In this document: positions 45,362 through 57,664 of the stretch, piece after piece | Layout of the letters: each line of letters begins with the position of its first letter | How positions within the stretch are numbered: the first letter of the stretch is position 1 | NCBI GenBank assembly: GCA_905221605.1 | Contig: CAJNDS010001557.1 | Coordinates: 1-64,000, forward strand | Reading direction: 5' to 3' | Length of the DNA: 64,000 nucleotides | Origin: Symbiodinium natans | Taxonomy: Eukaryota > Sar > Dinophyceae > Suessiales > Symbiodiniaceae | The notes under the pieces: model-generated | The model's database searches: none | What the model was told of the DNA's origin: nothing | The model's input: the letters and a program-made list of their open reading frames with translations, nothing else | Made by a program: the position numbers and the translations under genes

Positions 45362-45834
45362 CCTTTCTGGTGTCCGCAACGTAGATCTCAAACGACCCCG
45401 ACTGGCAGATCTTAGCAAGCAGCTCAAAGGTTTTTGTGAATGCACTAATGAGCCTCATGCCGTCTCCGAAGACCTCCTGAACAAACTGAGGAAATAGCGT
45501 AAAAATGGTCCACAATCAGATCACCTGAGGCAAGTCACAGGACAGCATGCATGCCCCCCGGAATGTGCTTGCACGTTTACAAACGCGCCTTCGGAGATGA
45601 TTTCCTTGCCAGTAGGGATGCTCCTCAGCTACAGGGCTCATGGAACAATGACCCATGTGCAAAGTCATGATCATCACTAAGCTACAGGCTCTTTCCAGGC
45701 GACGTCAATGATCTGCTCAAGACCGATCCTGGAAAGATGTCTGAGCAGGTCCGCATTCTGCCAACTCAACACGTACTGAGACCAGAACTGGTTGAATTTC
45801 AGCTGTGCCTGTGTACTCAGTGTACTCTTCAACC
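45362..45834 (-). CDS. unrecognised spliced minus-strand gene, two phase-matched exons
   Basis: Exon 45834-45686 reads LKSTLSTQAQLKFNQFWSQY then VLSWQNADLLRHLSRIGLEQ and IIDVAWKEP, ending in phase 0 at CCT|GTAGCT. Exon 45485-45362 begins in phase 0 at CTCAG|TTTGTT: FVQEVFGDGMRLISAFTKTF then ELLAKICQSGSFEIYVADTR KG, ending at AAGG|GTCAAGG. Aromatic- and Leu-rich helices, exact phase agreement and consensus GT-AG sites make this a good exon pair. Family not recognised. The outer ends of the gene are unknown; start of the first exon is approximate. Confidence 0.6.
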
Positions 45835-45874
45835 TTTGAGAAGCCGGCTCGAATACAAACAAGGCAACTTCCAC

Positions 45875-46097
45875 AAGCAGCTGATCTGAGGTCAGAGCGC
45901 TCTCATTATGAGCTGCCGCTCACCTGCATTTTTCCGTGGCGACTTCACCTTTGATGCGGTTTTCCGATTCAAGCTTGTGTCGATTTAACTTCTGCTCTTA
46001 CGATAGGTCTGTGAGGGTCCTGCAACAAGCTCGTGAGCGCCGACCGTTTCTTTGACCAATTTGGTCTTGTTCAGACCCAGCTCCTGGCCAGACCGCA

Positions 46098-46128
<31 letters not shown>

Positions 46129-47603
46129 CAGCACGCCCTACCCGCTACAACAACATGCAAACCCCACATGCCCTCACCACACTCCACAATCCGTCTGCTT
46201 CGTTTCGTCTGCTTTGTGTTGTTCTGATCCGCTTGCTCTCAAACCCGTTTCTTCGGTTCTGTTCTGCCTGTTCAGTTGCATTCATCGGGGAGTCGGGCAA
46301 GTGACGACACCAATACGTCGATGAACATGCAAAGGAAAGAAATTTAAATGCTGCGGTTTTTGGCGACACTGAGCGTGTTGTGGCAAAACGCTCTCCCACA
46401 TGAGGTCCTCCTAGTCTGCCAAAGACTCCAGGCACATTACTTCATGCTGTTTCAATGGACGGGTAGCATTGCAAGTGGAACATGCTCGACTGGTATGTCC
46501 GCTATGTCAAGTTCCTGCGCTGCATCCACTCACGAGATCCCCGGACCTCTTTCACAACTTGCGTTGGCTTCTGCGCCTCCTTCTTGCCTGCAGACGCACA
46601 GTGAGGCTAGAGGGCACAAGTGGCACCGGAGCGGAGCAAGCTGACCGATATCATGAAGTCTAAACTCAATCTGCTGCACCGCAAACCACAGGCTTAGACT
46701 TAGGCGTCAGGGCCTGGAGCTGCCGGCATCTGACCGAACCCCACTGTGTAAGGCTGCAAGGAAGCTGCAGATTGGCCTCTGAAGCACTACAAATCGATAC
46801 CTTTAAACACCCTGAAAGTTTTAGGGCTCTTGAGCTGGAAACGGCGGCCTTGACATTCCTCACCGCCCGAAACCGCCGCAGCTCGGCAGCACTCATCGCC
46901 CAATCTCGTCGAGCCTTGCTGGAGCCGTTGGGGCTCTGGGGCATTAGTGGTTGTGGATGTTTGTGGGCTTCACGGCTTCGGGGGCTTTAGGTTACAGGCT
47001 TTGAAAGAGGGCTCAGGGTGTAAATCGTTGGGCTTCGAAGCAGGAGCCTCCGCGATTGGAGCCATATAGCCGACACCGCTGGGTGTACTGAGGGAATTCA
47101 TGGACCATTCTCATCAACACACGATCTCGAAGATGTGCCGAGCAATCGGTGCATGTGCAAGCTTAGCCTCTGCTCTAAACCCACAAACCCCCAAACCCCA
47201 AAACCAACTCACAAACACCCTTCATGAACCCATGTCGGAGCTGTGGGCCGGACTAGGTTCGGGGTCACGGCACGTGCCCAGCTTCGGTGGACTGCCAGGA
47301 CCAGTGTAGGGTGTAGGGCAGTGTAGGGGGTGTAGGGAAATAGCTTCAAGTCTCGGGTTTGGGGGATTCCCCTAAGATCGGGTTGAAGGAGTCACACTGT
47401 AGGCAGCTGCAATGCATCCCTTCAGGGCTTAGGGTCATCCATCCCTGCCTGGTATCGATGGCATCTGCACTTGCTCCTGCGAGGGCACTTTGAGATATCG
47501 GAATGATCCAACAATTTTGAGATATCGGAATGATCCAACAACTGGATATAAGGACAAACATATTCTCCTCCTACATATTCGATTGTTCTTGATTTGCTGT
47601 TCT
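45875..47603. other. spacer, (CA)n at 46098-46128; no firm gene
   Basis: A plus frame at 46772-46930 (HPESFRALELETAALTFLTA) and its complement both read protein-like; neither is assigned. A tandem pair GATATCGGAATGATCCAACA lies at ~47495 and ~47520. Confidence 0.4.
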
Positions 47604-48822
47604 TTAAGCTTGTGTGTCAAACATCGGTGTCAAGTCGTCGATGTCTATGCGCCGGAGTCTGCAAGTTGAGTTGTTGGCACTGCTCATTTGAATAATCATA
47701 CACGATCCGAGATGTCGTGCGCGATCCTGAGCCATAGCTCGAAGAAACTGCAACTGGCACACCGCTAAACCATGAAGCCCCGTACTTCGGGTTGAGGGTT
47801 TATGGCCCGAATTACGGCTTAGGCCCGAGGCATCGGTAGTTTCGTAGGCTTCGGGACTGACCCGAGCAGGAACGTCAATTCCGAGCCCCTCATGCTTCGC
47901 AGCACTCGCCATTCTGCATAGCATCTGCCTGCAATGCCATAATATTCGGCTATCTTGACAACTTGAACTGAGCCTCTTATCGGCTCCCCGTTGCATCACG
48001 CCCCATGTTCGCTACACTTGGATCCCTGGCCTTCAGGTTGTATTGGCTTTGCCTCCTTCTTCAGCTTATTGAGCTCTTCCCTAACATGCGAATTGCAAAA
48101 TGCAGAACAACCAATGGCATAAGGGGGACACAGGCTTTGCGGCCGTTCTCTGAGGCAGGGGCTCAAGCTCACTAATACGCGCATCCTTGTGGCCATAACG
48201 AGAAGAGCATGTTTAGACACTTCGGGTTCCCGCCCTTTCTGTATAGAAATTCGCCTCGGCCTCCGGCCGAGAAGCGTTTGGAACAAGCAGACCAAGAACC
48301 GATTCTGCGCCCCCCTCCCACACACCCCCCCTGGCACCCCCCTTGTCATGCCAGGACCTGGGCACTCGTCCGAAGAATCCTTGATTGGATCGTGAGCTCT
48401 GCTGTAGCAACATGTGAAGGCGGCGTGCCTGGCTCGAGCCTGTCCGGCTGCCAAGCTGGCGCGCGTAAGCGTTTGCAATTAGAAGTCCTACTTTCCGATG
48501 CACAAGCGCTTCACCAACCGAGGTCATCTGCTGACGACACTCGTCACTCGTCACAAGCTGCTTGAAACCTCGCTGGGCTCTGCGCGCGTTCGGTCAGGAG
48601 CTTTTTGAATCGCTCGGCGTCCTCATTCGAATTCTCCCCGTCTAGGGGGTTTTGGGGAGGGCGCTGGGGCGGCCACATCGGCGTCAACAAGGGACCATTC
48701 CGAGTTACGTGTCTCCCAGGAGTGACGGAAGCCGATGGAAAAGAAGGCTGTGTAGTTAGCATTTTGTTGCTCTCAGCTTGCTGAAAGCCCTGCCTCGCTT
48801 CGTTGGTGACTGACAACGTCAA
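47604..48822 (-). CDS. unrecognised spliced minus-strand gene (3-4 candidate exons)
   Basis: From 5' to 3': ~48822-48581 contains MWPPQRPPQNPLDGENSNED and AERFKKLLTERAQ before a CGCGCAG|AG boundary; ~48577-48410 contains GFKQLVTSDECRQQMTSVGE and ALVHRKVGLLIANAYARQLG; ~47960-47840 contains ASAAKHEGLGIDVPARVSPE; and 47747-47604 (acceptor GTTGCAG|TTTCTT) reads FLRAMAQDRARHLGSCMIIQ then MSSANNSTCRLRRIDIDDLT PMFDTQA and a TAA stop. The last exon is the best supported. Joining them into one gene is inference. No domain recognised. Confidence 0.45.
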
Positions 48823-49756
48823 ATTGGACTAAGGCAGTTGCTACCACCCGGATTATCCCTCCTCAATGCACAATTAAGAAAGCATGCATCTGGCACGTCG
48901 GTGAAAGCTCAGGCGACCATGAGCAAATAACAGGCTGACTCCTTCTTCTTTCTTGACCTGTCGTTCAATCTCACTGGCAGGTTAGCAGCCAAAACAGGGA
49001 CGGCACCCCATTGTGCTTGCATGCCCACAACAAGCAGTTCATGACCAAATCGCGGAGCGCTAAGCGGATGGTGCGCTTGGTGCGGACTTACTCTACCCGC
49101 ACTCTCACATATGAAAGCTGTCCAATGGGCTGCATTGAAGGCGGCCTCTTCCTCGCTGCAGCCAAGCTCTGCTTCAAATGCTGGGCCTGCTGTCTGAGTT
49201 GTGACAAAAATCAACAAATCAAAAGCCCGGATTCAGTCACTCCTGACACTGAGCCTCTTGCTCTTCTTCTTGTTGGGCTTGTGTACGGCGCAGGCCAATG
49301 AATCATGTCAGGTACCCGGAAAACTTGGCCACGTGAGTCCGACATGTTCATGCTGCAGGATCACCCGCCAATTAGACTCCAACTTCGCATTGGCCCTGCT
49401 ACATCAGAATGACAATGTCTCGCCTGGATGAACAAACTCACGCCGCTGAGGCAATGGAGCCCACTGATCTGTCTGGCACCTGCAGAGAGTGATAGCGTAC
49501 TGACGACACCACGAAACGAGAGCTTGCAACAACATGTTGCCTTTTGCCGAAGGGGTTGCTGACCTCGGTTGCGACTTCCCAAACCCTTTTGGCGGTGTAT
49601 CTTTCTTTATACCCCGGCCCAAACCTGGAAAACACAAAACGTGCGCGAAACAAGTCTGCTCTGCAACACTGCACTGAGTCATCCGCCAGCCAGCCACAAC
49701 AGCAGTCCATGGTCTATTCCTAATCTTTTTGCACGCTAGCGCTTCGAGAGCCGCGT
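48823..49756. other. ambiguous coding strand
   Basis: Minus ~48990-49205 (contains AELGCSEEEAAFNAAHWTAF) and plus ~49040-49090 (FMTKSRSAKRMVRLVR after AAGCAG) both read protein-like. No firm gene. Confidence 0.3.
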
Positions 49757-50096
49757 TGCTTCCGAACATGTTCGTGCGGTGTCTGCACGCGCTCATGACG
49801 TGGATGGAGTTCCATTTTTAGTTTTCGCAGCTTCAAACTCAGGTCACTCCGACTGCGACATGTAGCTGCAGGCTACGCCATCATCACCATCAGTTGTCGA
49901 CGGCTGTGTAGGAGAAGGCGATTCCTTGAAGACGATCGTGTTGAGGCAAGATATGGACCATGAGGACATGGCCAGGCCTTCCTTTTCGTCTTTGCAGCTT
50001 CCATGGAGGCATAGATGGCCTCCGGACCACTCAGGGTGTCTAGTCGTCACTGCACATCTGTTGCACCTCAATGCTGCTGTTTAAGATCAGCTTTGT
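49757..50096 (-). repeat. segmental duplicate, copy 1 (partner 53231-53580)
   Basis: About 340 bp nearly identical to 53231-53580 in the same orientation, 3.5 kb apart. It differs by small indels (copy 2 has extra ATATGGAAC and GGATGGC) and substitutions. On the minus strand both copies keep a 75-codon frame open from the same ATG (50071) with RCNRCAVTTRHPEWSGGHLC, two further Cys, and KDEKEG. Preservation of the frame in both hints at an exon, but the age of the duplication is unknown. Confidence 0.85.
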
Positions 50097-51185
50097 TTCT
50101 TGTGGCCGTCCACGCTGTTCCTGACATGCGCCCGAGCAAACGTACACCAAACGTACAATGAACATCACCTGGACCATGCACAGTAGCTCTGCCGCGTGCC
50201 TCGGCCGCGAGCACCTGACACAGTGGGGCTTGCGGAAAACCAATTCTGCCGCGACCGGTCGTGCCTTCTTCTCAGGCTGCTCGGATTGGCGATGCGTTTT
50301 TGGCATCTCTGCACATTGCTGCTCTGGATCAATCGGAGATGTGACCTACCATGCTGGGGGGCACATAATATTAATTCACAATTTTGTATGGGCCCAGAGA
50401 GCCAGAGAGTGGGCGCACTGTCCTTCCCTGTTTACAAATGATAAGTAATGAAGAACCAACTGACGTCAACGAAGATTCCAGTAACTCTACAAGAAACGCT
50501 AAACACGGATGTCGCGAAGCTTGTGCTGCACAAATCGCGAGGTGTCAATGCATGCTGCAGGCGAGATTGTCTGCCGGCCTTCAGCCGCAGGCGCATCAAC
50601 GGTCCACTCAATTTCAACAGCTCTTGGTCCTGCCGCAAGGCGAAAAAAAAACCAAAGAAACATGAAAACGAGTAGCATATATGCTAGTTTGCCTTGGGTC
50701 GAAAAAACCATAGACACAGGCCTTTGCCAGGCGCGAGTTGATCGCATCCAGCCTCGCAAATAATCCATGTTGCACCCAAAGTGCTGAAACTCGCTGACTG
50801 AAGTGGTGAGGCACTGACATCGACCTTCCGTTCCTTTCCGTGGCATGCATCACCAACAATGTGGCCGACTGCATGCTCGCAGAACCAATCCTTGGTGGGC
50901 CGGGCATCGCCCTGAACTTTCAGCCTGCCCGGCTTTTAGTTTGCCCAGTGCTGCCAATGAGTACCTTGTGCCTATCGCTTGTGCGTTTTTTATCCACTTG
51001 CCCCGGCGCGGCCCTCAGAAGTAGGAGATTGGCCGAAAGTGTGGTCTCAAGGTCTATGGTGTGGAAGGCTTCTCGGCCATCTCATCTTAATTTCTATAAT
51101 TTCTCCAAACCCAAGCAAACTCTGGGTGCCAGTCTCAGCTATACCGAAGCCACTGCACGCCACTTTCAACTGCTGCGGCTACTGC
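50097..51185. other. no firm gene
   Basis: Several overlapping short frames on both strands with no splice support that I could trust. Confidence 0.35.
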
Positions 51186-51598
51186 AGAGCCACGCAACAC
51201 CCACTTCAACTTCTAAGCTCTGTGCCGCGCGTGCACCAAATTCTCGGGCGAAAGCGTCACCTTTTATGGCAATGCTCACTGCGCCTTGCCCTTCATTGGT
51301 CTGTGCTCCTTGCGCTTAGGGCTCCAGCACGAACCGCTTCGAGTGGCATTCGCACCTCACAAGTTGGAGCAGCGCTGCAAGCAAACAGTAGCCTCCCCGA
51401 CCAGGCCTGCTGTGCCAGAGCTTGGCGAATAGCCTTGATCACACGGCTGTGTATCCGCAACGAGGAAGTCGCATCGTTGTAGCTCATCCTGCGCACCCCA
51501 AATTCTGCGAACGGGAAGAGACGCATGTTGTCAGGCCTGATTGGCATCTCTGGCCTGTACGTTGCGCATGCGACAGCAAGTTTCATGCACTCACACAC
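51186..51598 (-). CDS. two exons of an unrecognised minus-strand gene
   Basis: ~51598-51404 reads CECMKLAVACATYRPEMPIR then PDNMRLFPFAEFGVRRMSYN and DATSSLRIHSRVIKAIRQAL AQQ before a CAG|GCCTGG (GC donor) site. ~51310-51186 reads AQTNEGQGAVSIAIKGDAFA then REFGARAAQSLEVEVGVAWL. Composition is protein-like only in these frames. Junction phases were not resolved and no family is recognised. Confidence 0.4.
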
Positions 51599-53230
51599 AT
51601 CATGAGCCGCAGGGGTGTGCTCTTCAAATATCCATCTGAGGTTCTCGCATGAAATCGAAAACAGTCATGGGCACCTTCAGACACGGTCACCAATGTCCAT
51701 CCTACACTCATGCCCCGGAAAGCGTTCAGTTGAAAGGTTCCCAGATTTTGCATCGTATGTTAAACGTAGATTGCAGTCTGGAAGGTATTCCAGGCGTGTA
51801 AATGTGAAGAAGAGCAGAGCAACCCGCATAGAGTAAAAACCTCTTTTCGCTTTTCACACGATCTTTGAGGGTTGCGGTCGGTGTGTACAATGGGCAGGGG
51901 CGATGTCTTGCGTATGGCACTCCCGTCGCGGCAGCTTCAATGCGAGCCATGATGTTGGTGTCTGCACGATGCTCACATCACGCAGGAGCTGGCAGGATCG
52001 AAAGGTGACAAAAACTTGAGAGCAGGGCGGACGAAAGCTAGGTCCCCGCAGATGGGCTGTCTGTGTGCGTGTCTTGACGACCCTAGGGTTCGAGTGTCCG
52101 GTTTCCAAAGTAAATCTTCTCGCACATCTGTCCCTACGGACTGGCACGAACAGCAAAAATCATCACAGCTTTTCTCTGCAATTGCGTGGCAAATTCTTCT
52201 TGCACATGTGACGCTACGGCGTGGCACGCTCAACAAGAAATATTTTTGTACACATGCGACGCTGCGGCCTGGCAGGCACAACAAAAACACAACCGCACGC
52301 TGATAGAGTAGGAACTGCAAGCTCAGAAATGGGAGCCGGCATCGTATGTCAATGTCAGGAAAAGTTGAAGAAACCTAGGGCCCTAGGGGGGGGCCTCAAG
52401 GTAGGGTACGGCAGGCCCCCCCCCCCAATCGAGAAAACACCCCCCTCCACCAACCTGAAAACGCCCCACCGCACGCAAGGCAAGGCCATAGGCATCTCCT
52501 TGTGACTGCCCGCCGCAAAGGTCGGGGCACCCCGTGACACCTTAAATTTAAGCCTTAAATCCATGAGATATCAGGGATGAAAGCCCTCCAAACTCCCGCA
52601 AGCTCCGAAGGAGTTAGCTTTCGTGACAGAAACGCAGGTTCGGCCCATGCTCGGGCATGGGGTCAGTTTGCGATCTCTGGCCGTTCGCACCTCATGTGAT
52701 CGCAGTGCTTGCCCTTTCGGATTGTCGGAGTCACCGGCGCAGGTCGTCCAGTCCTCCTTCCAGGAGCATGCTGCACCGCAGGACAGAACGAAGTCTCTGG
52801 GCACGCTCATGTCGCTGGCCGACAGCTTACAGTCAACCGCCTTGCACTCGGGCGGCACGCACGCCTGATGATGAGCGCCACAACTTCGGGCTTCTGAGCA
52901 ACTGGACATGTCAACATAGTCATGGTCAGAACGTGATCAGAATCGGTTCCGGCCTCATCCAGGATTCTCGCAAAAGCCGCACCAAACGGGCAAAGGTCCT
53001 GACGACAATTGCAAAATCAACCGGAAGTCCAACGCAGCAAGTATAGTCCGTGCCTCGGATTTGTTTGCACATGCCCAGCACCGCAGCCAATGAACGCACT
53101 CCATGTGAGCGGCAAGTATGTGACGAGGATTTTTCACTGTAATCATTTGCCAAGCGACTGCAGATTAGGCATCGTCCAGTCACTCTAGTCGGCTCTTGAA
53201 GCTTTTGACACAGACCAGCGAGAGCCGTAT
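51599..53230. other. gene space; Cys-rich minus frame
   Basis: Minus ~52590-52909 is open and rich in cysteine (ACVPPECKAVDCKLSASDMS, then FVLSCGAACSWKEDWTTC), as in extracellular Cys-rich domains; not assigned. Plus 52110-52300 holds three diverged copies of a ~50-bp unit (GCGACGCTGCGGCCTGGCA-like). C and G runs lie at 52385-52440. Confidence 0.35.
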
Positions 53231-53580
53231 GCTTCCGAACATATGGAACATGTTCGTGCGGTGTCTGCATGCGCTCATGACGTGGATGGCGGATGGAGTT
53301 CCATTTTTCTGTTTTCGTAGCTTCAAACTCAGGTCACTCCGACTGCGACAGAAAGCTGCAGGCTACGCCATCATCAGCATCAGTTGTCGACGGCTGTGTA
53401 GGAGAAGGCGATTCCTTGAAGACGATCGTGTTGAGGCAAGATATGGACCATGAGGACATGGCCGGGCCTTCCTTTTCGTCTTTGCAGCTTCCATGGCGGC
53501 ATAGATGTCCTCCGGACCACTCAGGGTGTCTAGTCGTCACTGCACATCTGTTGCACCTCAATGCTGCTGTTTAAGATCAG
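53231..53580 (-). repeat. segmental duplicate, copy 2 (partner 49757-50096)
   Basis: See the partner entry. The open minus frame starts at 53561 and contains RHPEWSGGHLCRHGSCKDEK. After 53580 the two copies diverge abruptly. Confidence 0.85.
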
Positions 53581-54210
53581 CGTGGATGGCAGGTTTCGGA
53601 TTTGGGCGCTCTTGACGTAACAAGCACCGCAGATCTTTCAAGAGATCCCGTTATCAAGCACTCTGTCACTGGAAACAAGATTTCACAAAGCGAGGGTCTG
53701 GTTACAGCCCCTGACAGGAACACCCTAAACGTCAACCCGAGTCACTGAAACGAGACCTGAATGGCATACTGCAAGTCTGCAGTGGTCCTTGTGGCTGCGG
53801 ACACGGCTTCCCGAACCGTGCCGTTTGTCCTTTGGCGTTGCGCTCAACACGCTTTCCACTCATGGTGCTGAGTCTCTGAACTTCAACACAATGCTCAACA
53901 AGCAGAGCCATAGTGGCAATGAAGCAGTGTTGGCAAAACTGTTTTGGGAGCATATTGGAATCCAGTCCTCGCTGAGGAAATCCCGATAACTCGCCTGAAA
54001 CTCACTGGCAGAAGACAGTTCGGCTGATCACGCTCCGCTCTGCCACTTATTAACAACAGCCATCATTCCGAGCTGCCTGCCTTGTTGTCCACGGTCACAC
54101 CGGACACAGATGCATCCTTGCAGAAAATTTAGTCCTATGCTCCCGGTTGCTCCCGTAGGTATCCAGCAAGGACTACTACGGTGTAGTAAACGCACGACAA
54201 CCAAAAGACG

Positions 54211-54580
54211 ATGGAGCAAGACGACGACGGAACACCGCCGAGATATCGCGCCATACAGACGACGAGCGCACCCACAAAAATGGACAGCTCTGGTGATGAG
54301 ACTCGAAGTTTGGAGGGGCATGCAGTCGACGTTGAAACAGCAGTAACAGACCAAACAAGGCCATCTTACTTCCGGATGCAGGAGTGTCAAGAATTGCACA
54401 GGAAAGCATTACTACTGACTACTTCGTCGCGCCAGTCTGCTGTCCGAGCAGCAGTGAAGCGTGCCAGGTCTGGAAGACGCGACGGAGCGCCTCAGGAGCA
54501 CCCTCGGCCTAGGTCGGCATTTCGAACTTCTTGCCATGCGCATGCCAAAGACTTTCCTTCAACAACCGTCCTCGAAGCAG
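54211..54580 (+). CDS. candidate plus-strand gene, two exons, unknown function
   Basis: From ATG at 54211: MEQDDDGTPPRYRAIQTTSA then PTKMDSSGDETRSLEGHAVD, a polar, probably disordered stretch, then helical RKALLLTTSSRQSAVRAAVK. From ~54465 (after GTGCCAG) another frame takes over: GLEDATERLRSTLGLGRHFE then LLAMRMPKTFLQQPSSKQL, ending at CTG|GTGAAC. The switch could be an intron or a frameshift. Not recognised. Confidence 0.35.
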
Positions 54581-55180
54581 CTGGTGAACTGTAAGCACGA
54601 GCCCACTTCTAAGCTCCGAGCAAGTTGGGAAGTTCAGCTAGAAGCGGTACGCCAAAGGCACGGCGTGGGCATGCCAGGCGCTGGTCCTCTGGCCTGCTGC
54701 CACTATCTGCAGTGCATTCTGCTGCATTCTTGCTTCGGCAATCGAACGTATTGGACGGTGTCCGGTGTTGGAATTCTATACTCTTGGTACAAAGGCTGAC
54801 AGAAATCTCGGACAGTAAGGGTGGAGGCATCATGCATGTAAACTCGGCTTGCTCACTTGATTCACATGTCACAAGGAGGTTGAGGGAGTGCAAAGGCTGA
54901 GTATCGAAGCTCTGCTCTTACATGGCGGTTCGTTCGCAACTACGAACCTGACACGGTATTTGCACGTAGGAACAAATAATATACTTGCATTCCGTTTGGC
55001 ACTTGTCGCAGGAGTGGTGCTGCAGAAGCCCTGGTATGCATTGAACCAGCATGAAAACGGATGATTAAACAGGTGGGCGAAGCCATAGTCTTGCTACGAA
55101 TAGTAGCAGTAATTCAGAGGCCCTCAGAACGACAGAGACAATCGTAATCATGGGAAGCACAGGCATCATGCAAGCAAGGA

Positions 55181-55435
55181 TCACACAGTAAGAGCAAGAC
55201 TGCAAATCACACCAAAAGTGCAAGTAGCAAAGACGAGCAAAGTCGGCACTCGAAGTTTCCACCCGAGATCTTTGCCGTCCTCTGCACGACACAAGACCCG
55301 TAAGATGCTTCTGCTGTCCACCAACAATCTGTTTTTGAGTCCATGAATCTCAAATTGTAAGCCAGGAACCGCATAATGATTTATTCCCGCAAAGGAGCCT
55401 CCTACAAAGGATCCGACACCTTCTAGGCTTTCAGA
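55181..55435 (-). CDS. C-terminal exon of a tail-anchored-like membrane protein, unknown
   Basis: After a CTAGAAG acceptor-like site: GVGSFVGGSFAGINHYAVPG then LQFEIHGLKNRLLVDSRSIL and RVLCRAEDGKDLGWK. It ends in a hydrophobic segment (VPTLLVFATCTFGVICSLAL TV) directly before the stop. A C-terminal helix with no tail suggests membrane anchoring. No family recognised. It sits just outside the C-rich array. Confidence 0.45.
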   Translation of the reverse strand, partial: SESLEGVGSFVGGSFAGINHYAVPGLQFEIHGLKNRLLVDSRSILRVLCRAEDGKDLGWKLRVPTLLVFATCTFGVICSLALTV

Positions 55436-55589
55436 GCTGCCCGGTCTCAAGGCTCAAGAGCTTCCAGATGTTCGCATGGTGGGCGAGAAGCTGTGAGTCT
55501 GACAGGCCTGCTGGCAGCTGGTGTGATGAAGCTCTGGGCACGGGAAGGGACACGTGGATGTTCCTCCGTGCCCTCGCGTTTGCAAGCCC

Positions 55590-56250
55590 TCCGCGCCCTC
55601 CGCGCCCTCCGCCCTCCGCGACCTCCGCGCCCTCCGCGCCCTCCGCGCCCTCCGCGCGCTCCGCGCTCTCCGCGCTCCGCGCCCTCCGCGCCTCCGCGCC
55701 CTCCGCGCCATCGCGGACCTCCGCGCCCTGCCGCTCCGCGCTCTTCCGCACCCTCCGCGGGGCCCTCCCGCGCCCTCCCGCGCCCTTCCCGCCTTACGCA
55801 CACCCTCCGCGACCTCCGCGCCCGCCGTGCCCTCCGCCGTCTCCGCGCCCTCCGCGACCTCCGCGCCCTCAGCGCCCTCCGCGGCCCTCCGCGCGATCGC
55901 GGCTCCGCCCCTTCCCGCACTCGCGCCCTCCGCGCCCTCCGCACCCTCCGCGCCTCCGCGCCCTCCGCGCCCTCCGACCTCCGCGCCCTCCGCACCCTCC
56001 GCGCCCTCCGCGCCCTCCGTGCGCTCGCGCCCTCCGCGCCCTCCGCGCTCTCCGCGCCCTCCTCCGCGCCCTCCGTGCGCTCTGTGCCTTCCGCGCCCTC
56101 CGCGCCTTTCTCGTCCAGGACACAGTGTGCTGATGCTAAGGGTGCATTGCGTCTATTCTGCGGGTGCGTTGCGTCTATTCTGCGGGTGTTTCCTTTGTAA
56201 AGTATTTGTTTACAAGGCACGCACGCGCAGCATAGCCTTTAAGTGTCCAT
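55590..56250 (+). repeat. compound unit 1 (partial): CCTCCGCGC array and 130-bp tail
   Basis: ~55590-56105 is (CGCGCCCTC)n and variants. It is followed by the tail CTCGTCCAGGACACAGTGTG, two TATTCTGCGGGTG phrases and TTTACAAGGCACGCACG. The same order ends units 2 and 3. Arg/Pro/Ala/Ser frames on both strands are repeat translations. Confidence 0.9.
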
Positions 56251-57664
56251 CTTACAGGGGGGGGTGGGGGGGGGGGGGGGTGGGGGGGTGGGGGGGTTGG
56301 GGGGGGGGGGGTGGGGGGGGGGGGTGGGGGGGGGGTGGGGGGGGGGTGGTGGGGTGGGGGGGGGGGGTGGGGGGGGTGGGGGGGGTGGGGGGGGGGTGGT
56401 GGGGGGGGGGGGGGGGGTGGGGGGGTTGGGGGGGCCTTTTTGGGACCTGTGCGGCCGGCAAGGTATAAGGTTTTTAGAGTGTGTGTGACTCAAGCACTCG
56501 AACGTGTCCTCGAAAACACACTTTTTCAGTGTAAAAAAGTGCGTTTCCTATATGTTTTTTTTTTGGTAAGGTCAGCGAAGAAAGCAAGCGAACTCATTTT
56601 CGAAAATGCACTTTTTTCATGTGGAAAAGTGCGGTTTCAGGTATGATGTTAAAGTTTGTGTGTGCGTGTGTGTGGCCGAAGCACTCCAACGTGTCCTCGA
56701 AAACGCACTTTTTTTGTGTAGAAAAGTGCGTTTCCCGTTTCCGATGTGTTTTTTTGTCAGGTCAGCGAGGAAAGCAAACAAATCCATCCATCCGACTCAT
56801 CTTCCATCTGTGTCTCCACTCACACACAATGGCCGGCAAAGAAAAGCTTGGGAAGAGGAAGGGGGGTGTGGGTTGGGAGAAATAGATTGGGGCGGGGTGG
56901 GGGTGGGGGTGGGGGGGGGGTGGGGTGGGGGGGGGGGGGGGGGGTTGCGGGGGGGTTGGGGGGGTGGGGGGTGGGGGCGGGGGGTGGTGCCTTGGACGCT
57001 TAACGTCTATTCTGCGCGTGCTCTTTGTTTTCTTGGATTCTTCCCGATGGGTTCTCGTTTGAGGAGTTTTGACGTGAGGCCGCGGGGACGACACGGTCAA
57101 GGGAGAGGGTTCGGAACATTTTGCTGGGAGAGGGGCGTGGCGGGGAGCGTGACATTCCCTTGATGGGCAGGGGAGTGGGGACACGTGGATGTTCCTCCGT
57201 GCCCTCCGCGTTTGCAAGCCCTCCGCGCCCTCCGCGCCTCCGCGCCCTCCGCCTCCGCGCGCTCCGCGCTCTCCGCACCCTCCGCGCCCTCCGCGCCCTC
57301 CGCGCCCCGCCCTCCGCACCCTCCGCGACCTCTGCGCCCTCCGCGCGGTCCGCGCCCTCCGCGCCCACCTCCGCGCCCTCCGCGCCCTCCGCGCGCTCCG
57401 CGCTCTCCGCACCCTCCGCGACCTCCGCCCCTTCCGCGCCCTTCCCGCCCTCCGCACCCTTCCCGCCCTCCGCGCGCTCCCCGCCCTCCGCGCCCTCCGC
57501 GCCCTCCGCGCCTTCCGCGCCCTCCGCGCCCTCCGTGCGCTCTGTGCCTTCCGCGCCCTCCGCGCCTTTCTCGTCCAGGACACAGTGTGCTGATGCTAAG
57601 GGTGCATTGCGTCTATTCTGCGGGTGCGTTGCGTCCATTCTGCGGGTGTTTCCTTTGTAAAGTA
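56251..57664 (+). repeat. compound unit 2: G-rich tract, unique core, G-rich tract, CCTCCGCGC array
   Basis: Order: G/T tract (56255-56435), a core with two copies of CGTGTCCTCGAAAAC(A/G)CAC (56500, 56690), a second G/T tract (56890-56990), TATTCTGCGCGTG, then the C-rich array (57200-57570) and tail to GTAAAGTA. It is nearly identical to unit 3 outside the G tracts. The unit end is where the 1442-bp element is inserted. Confidence 0.9.
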
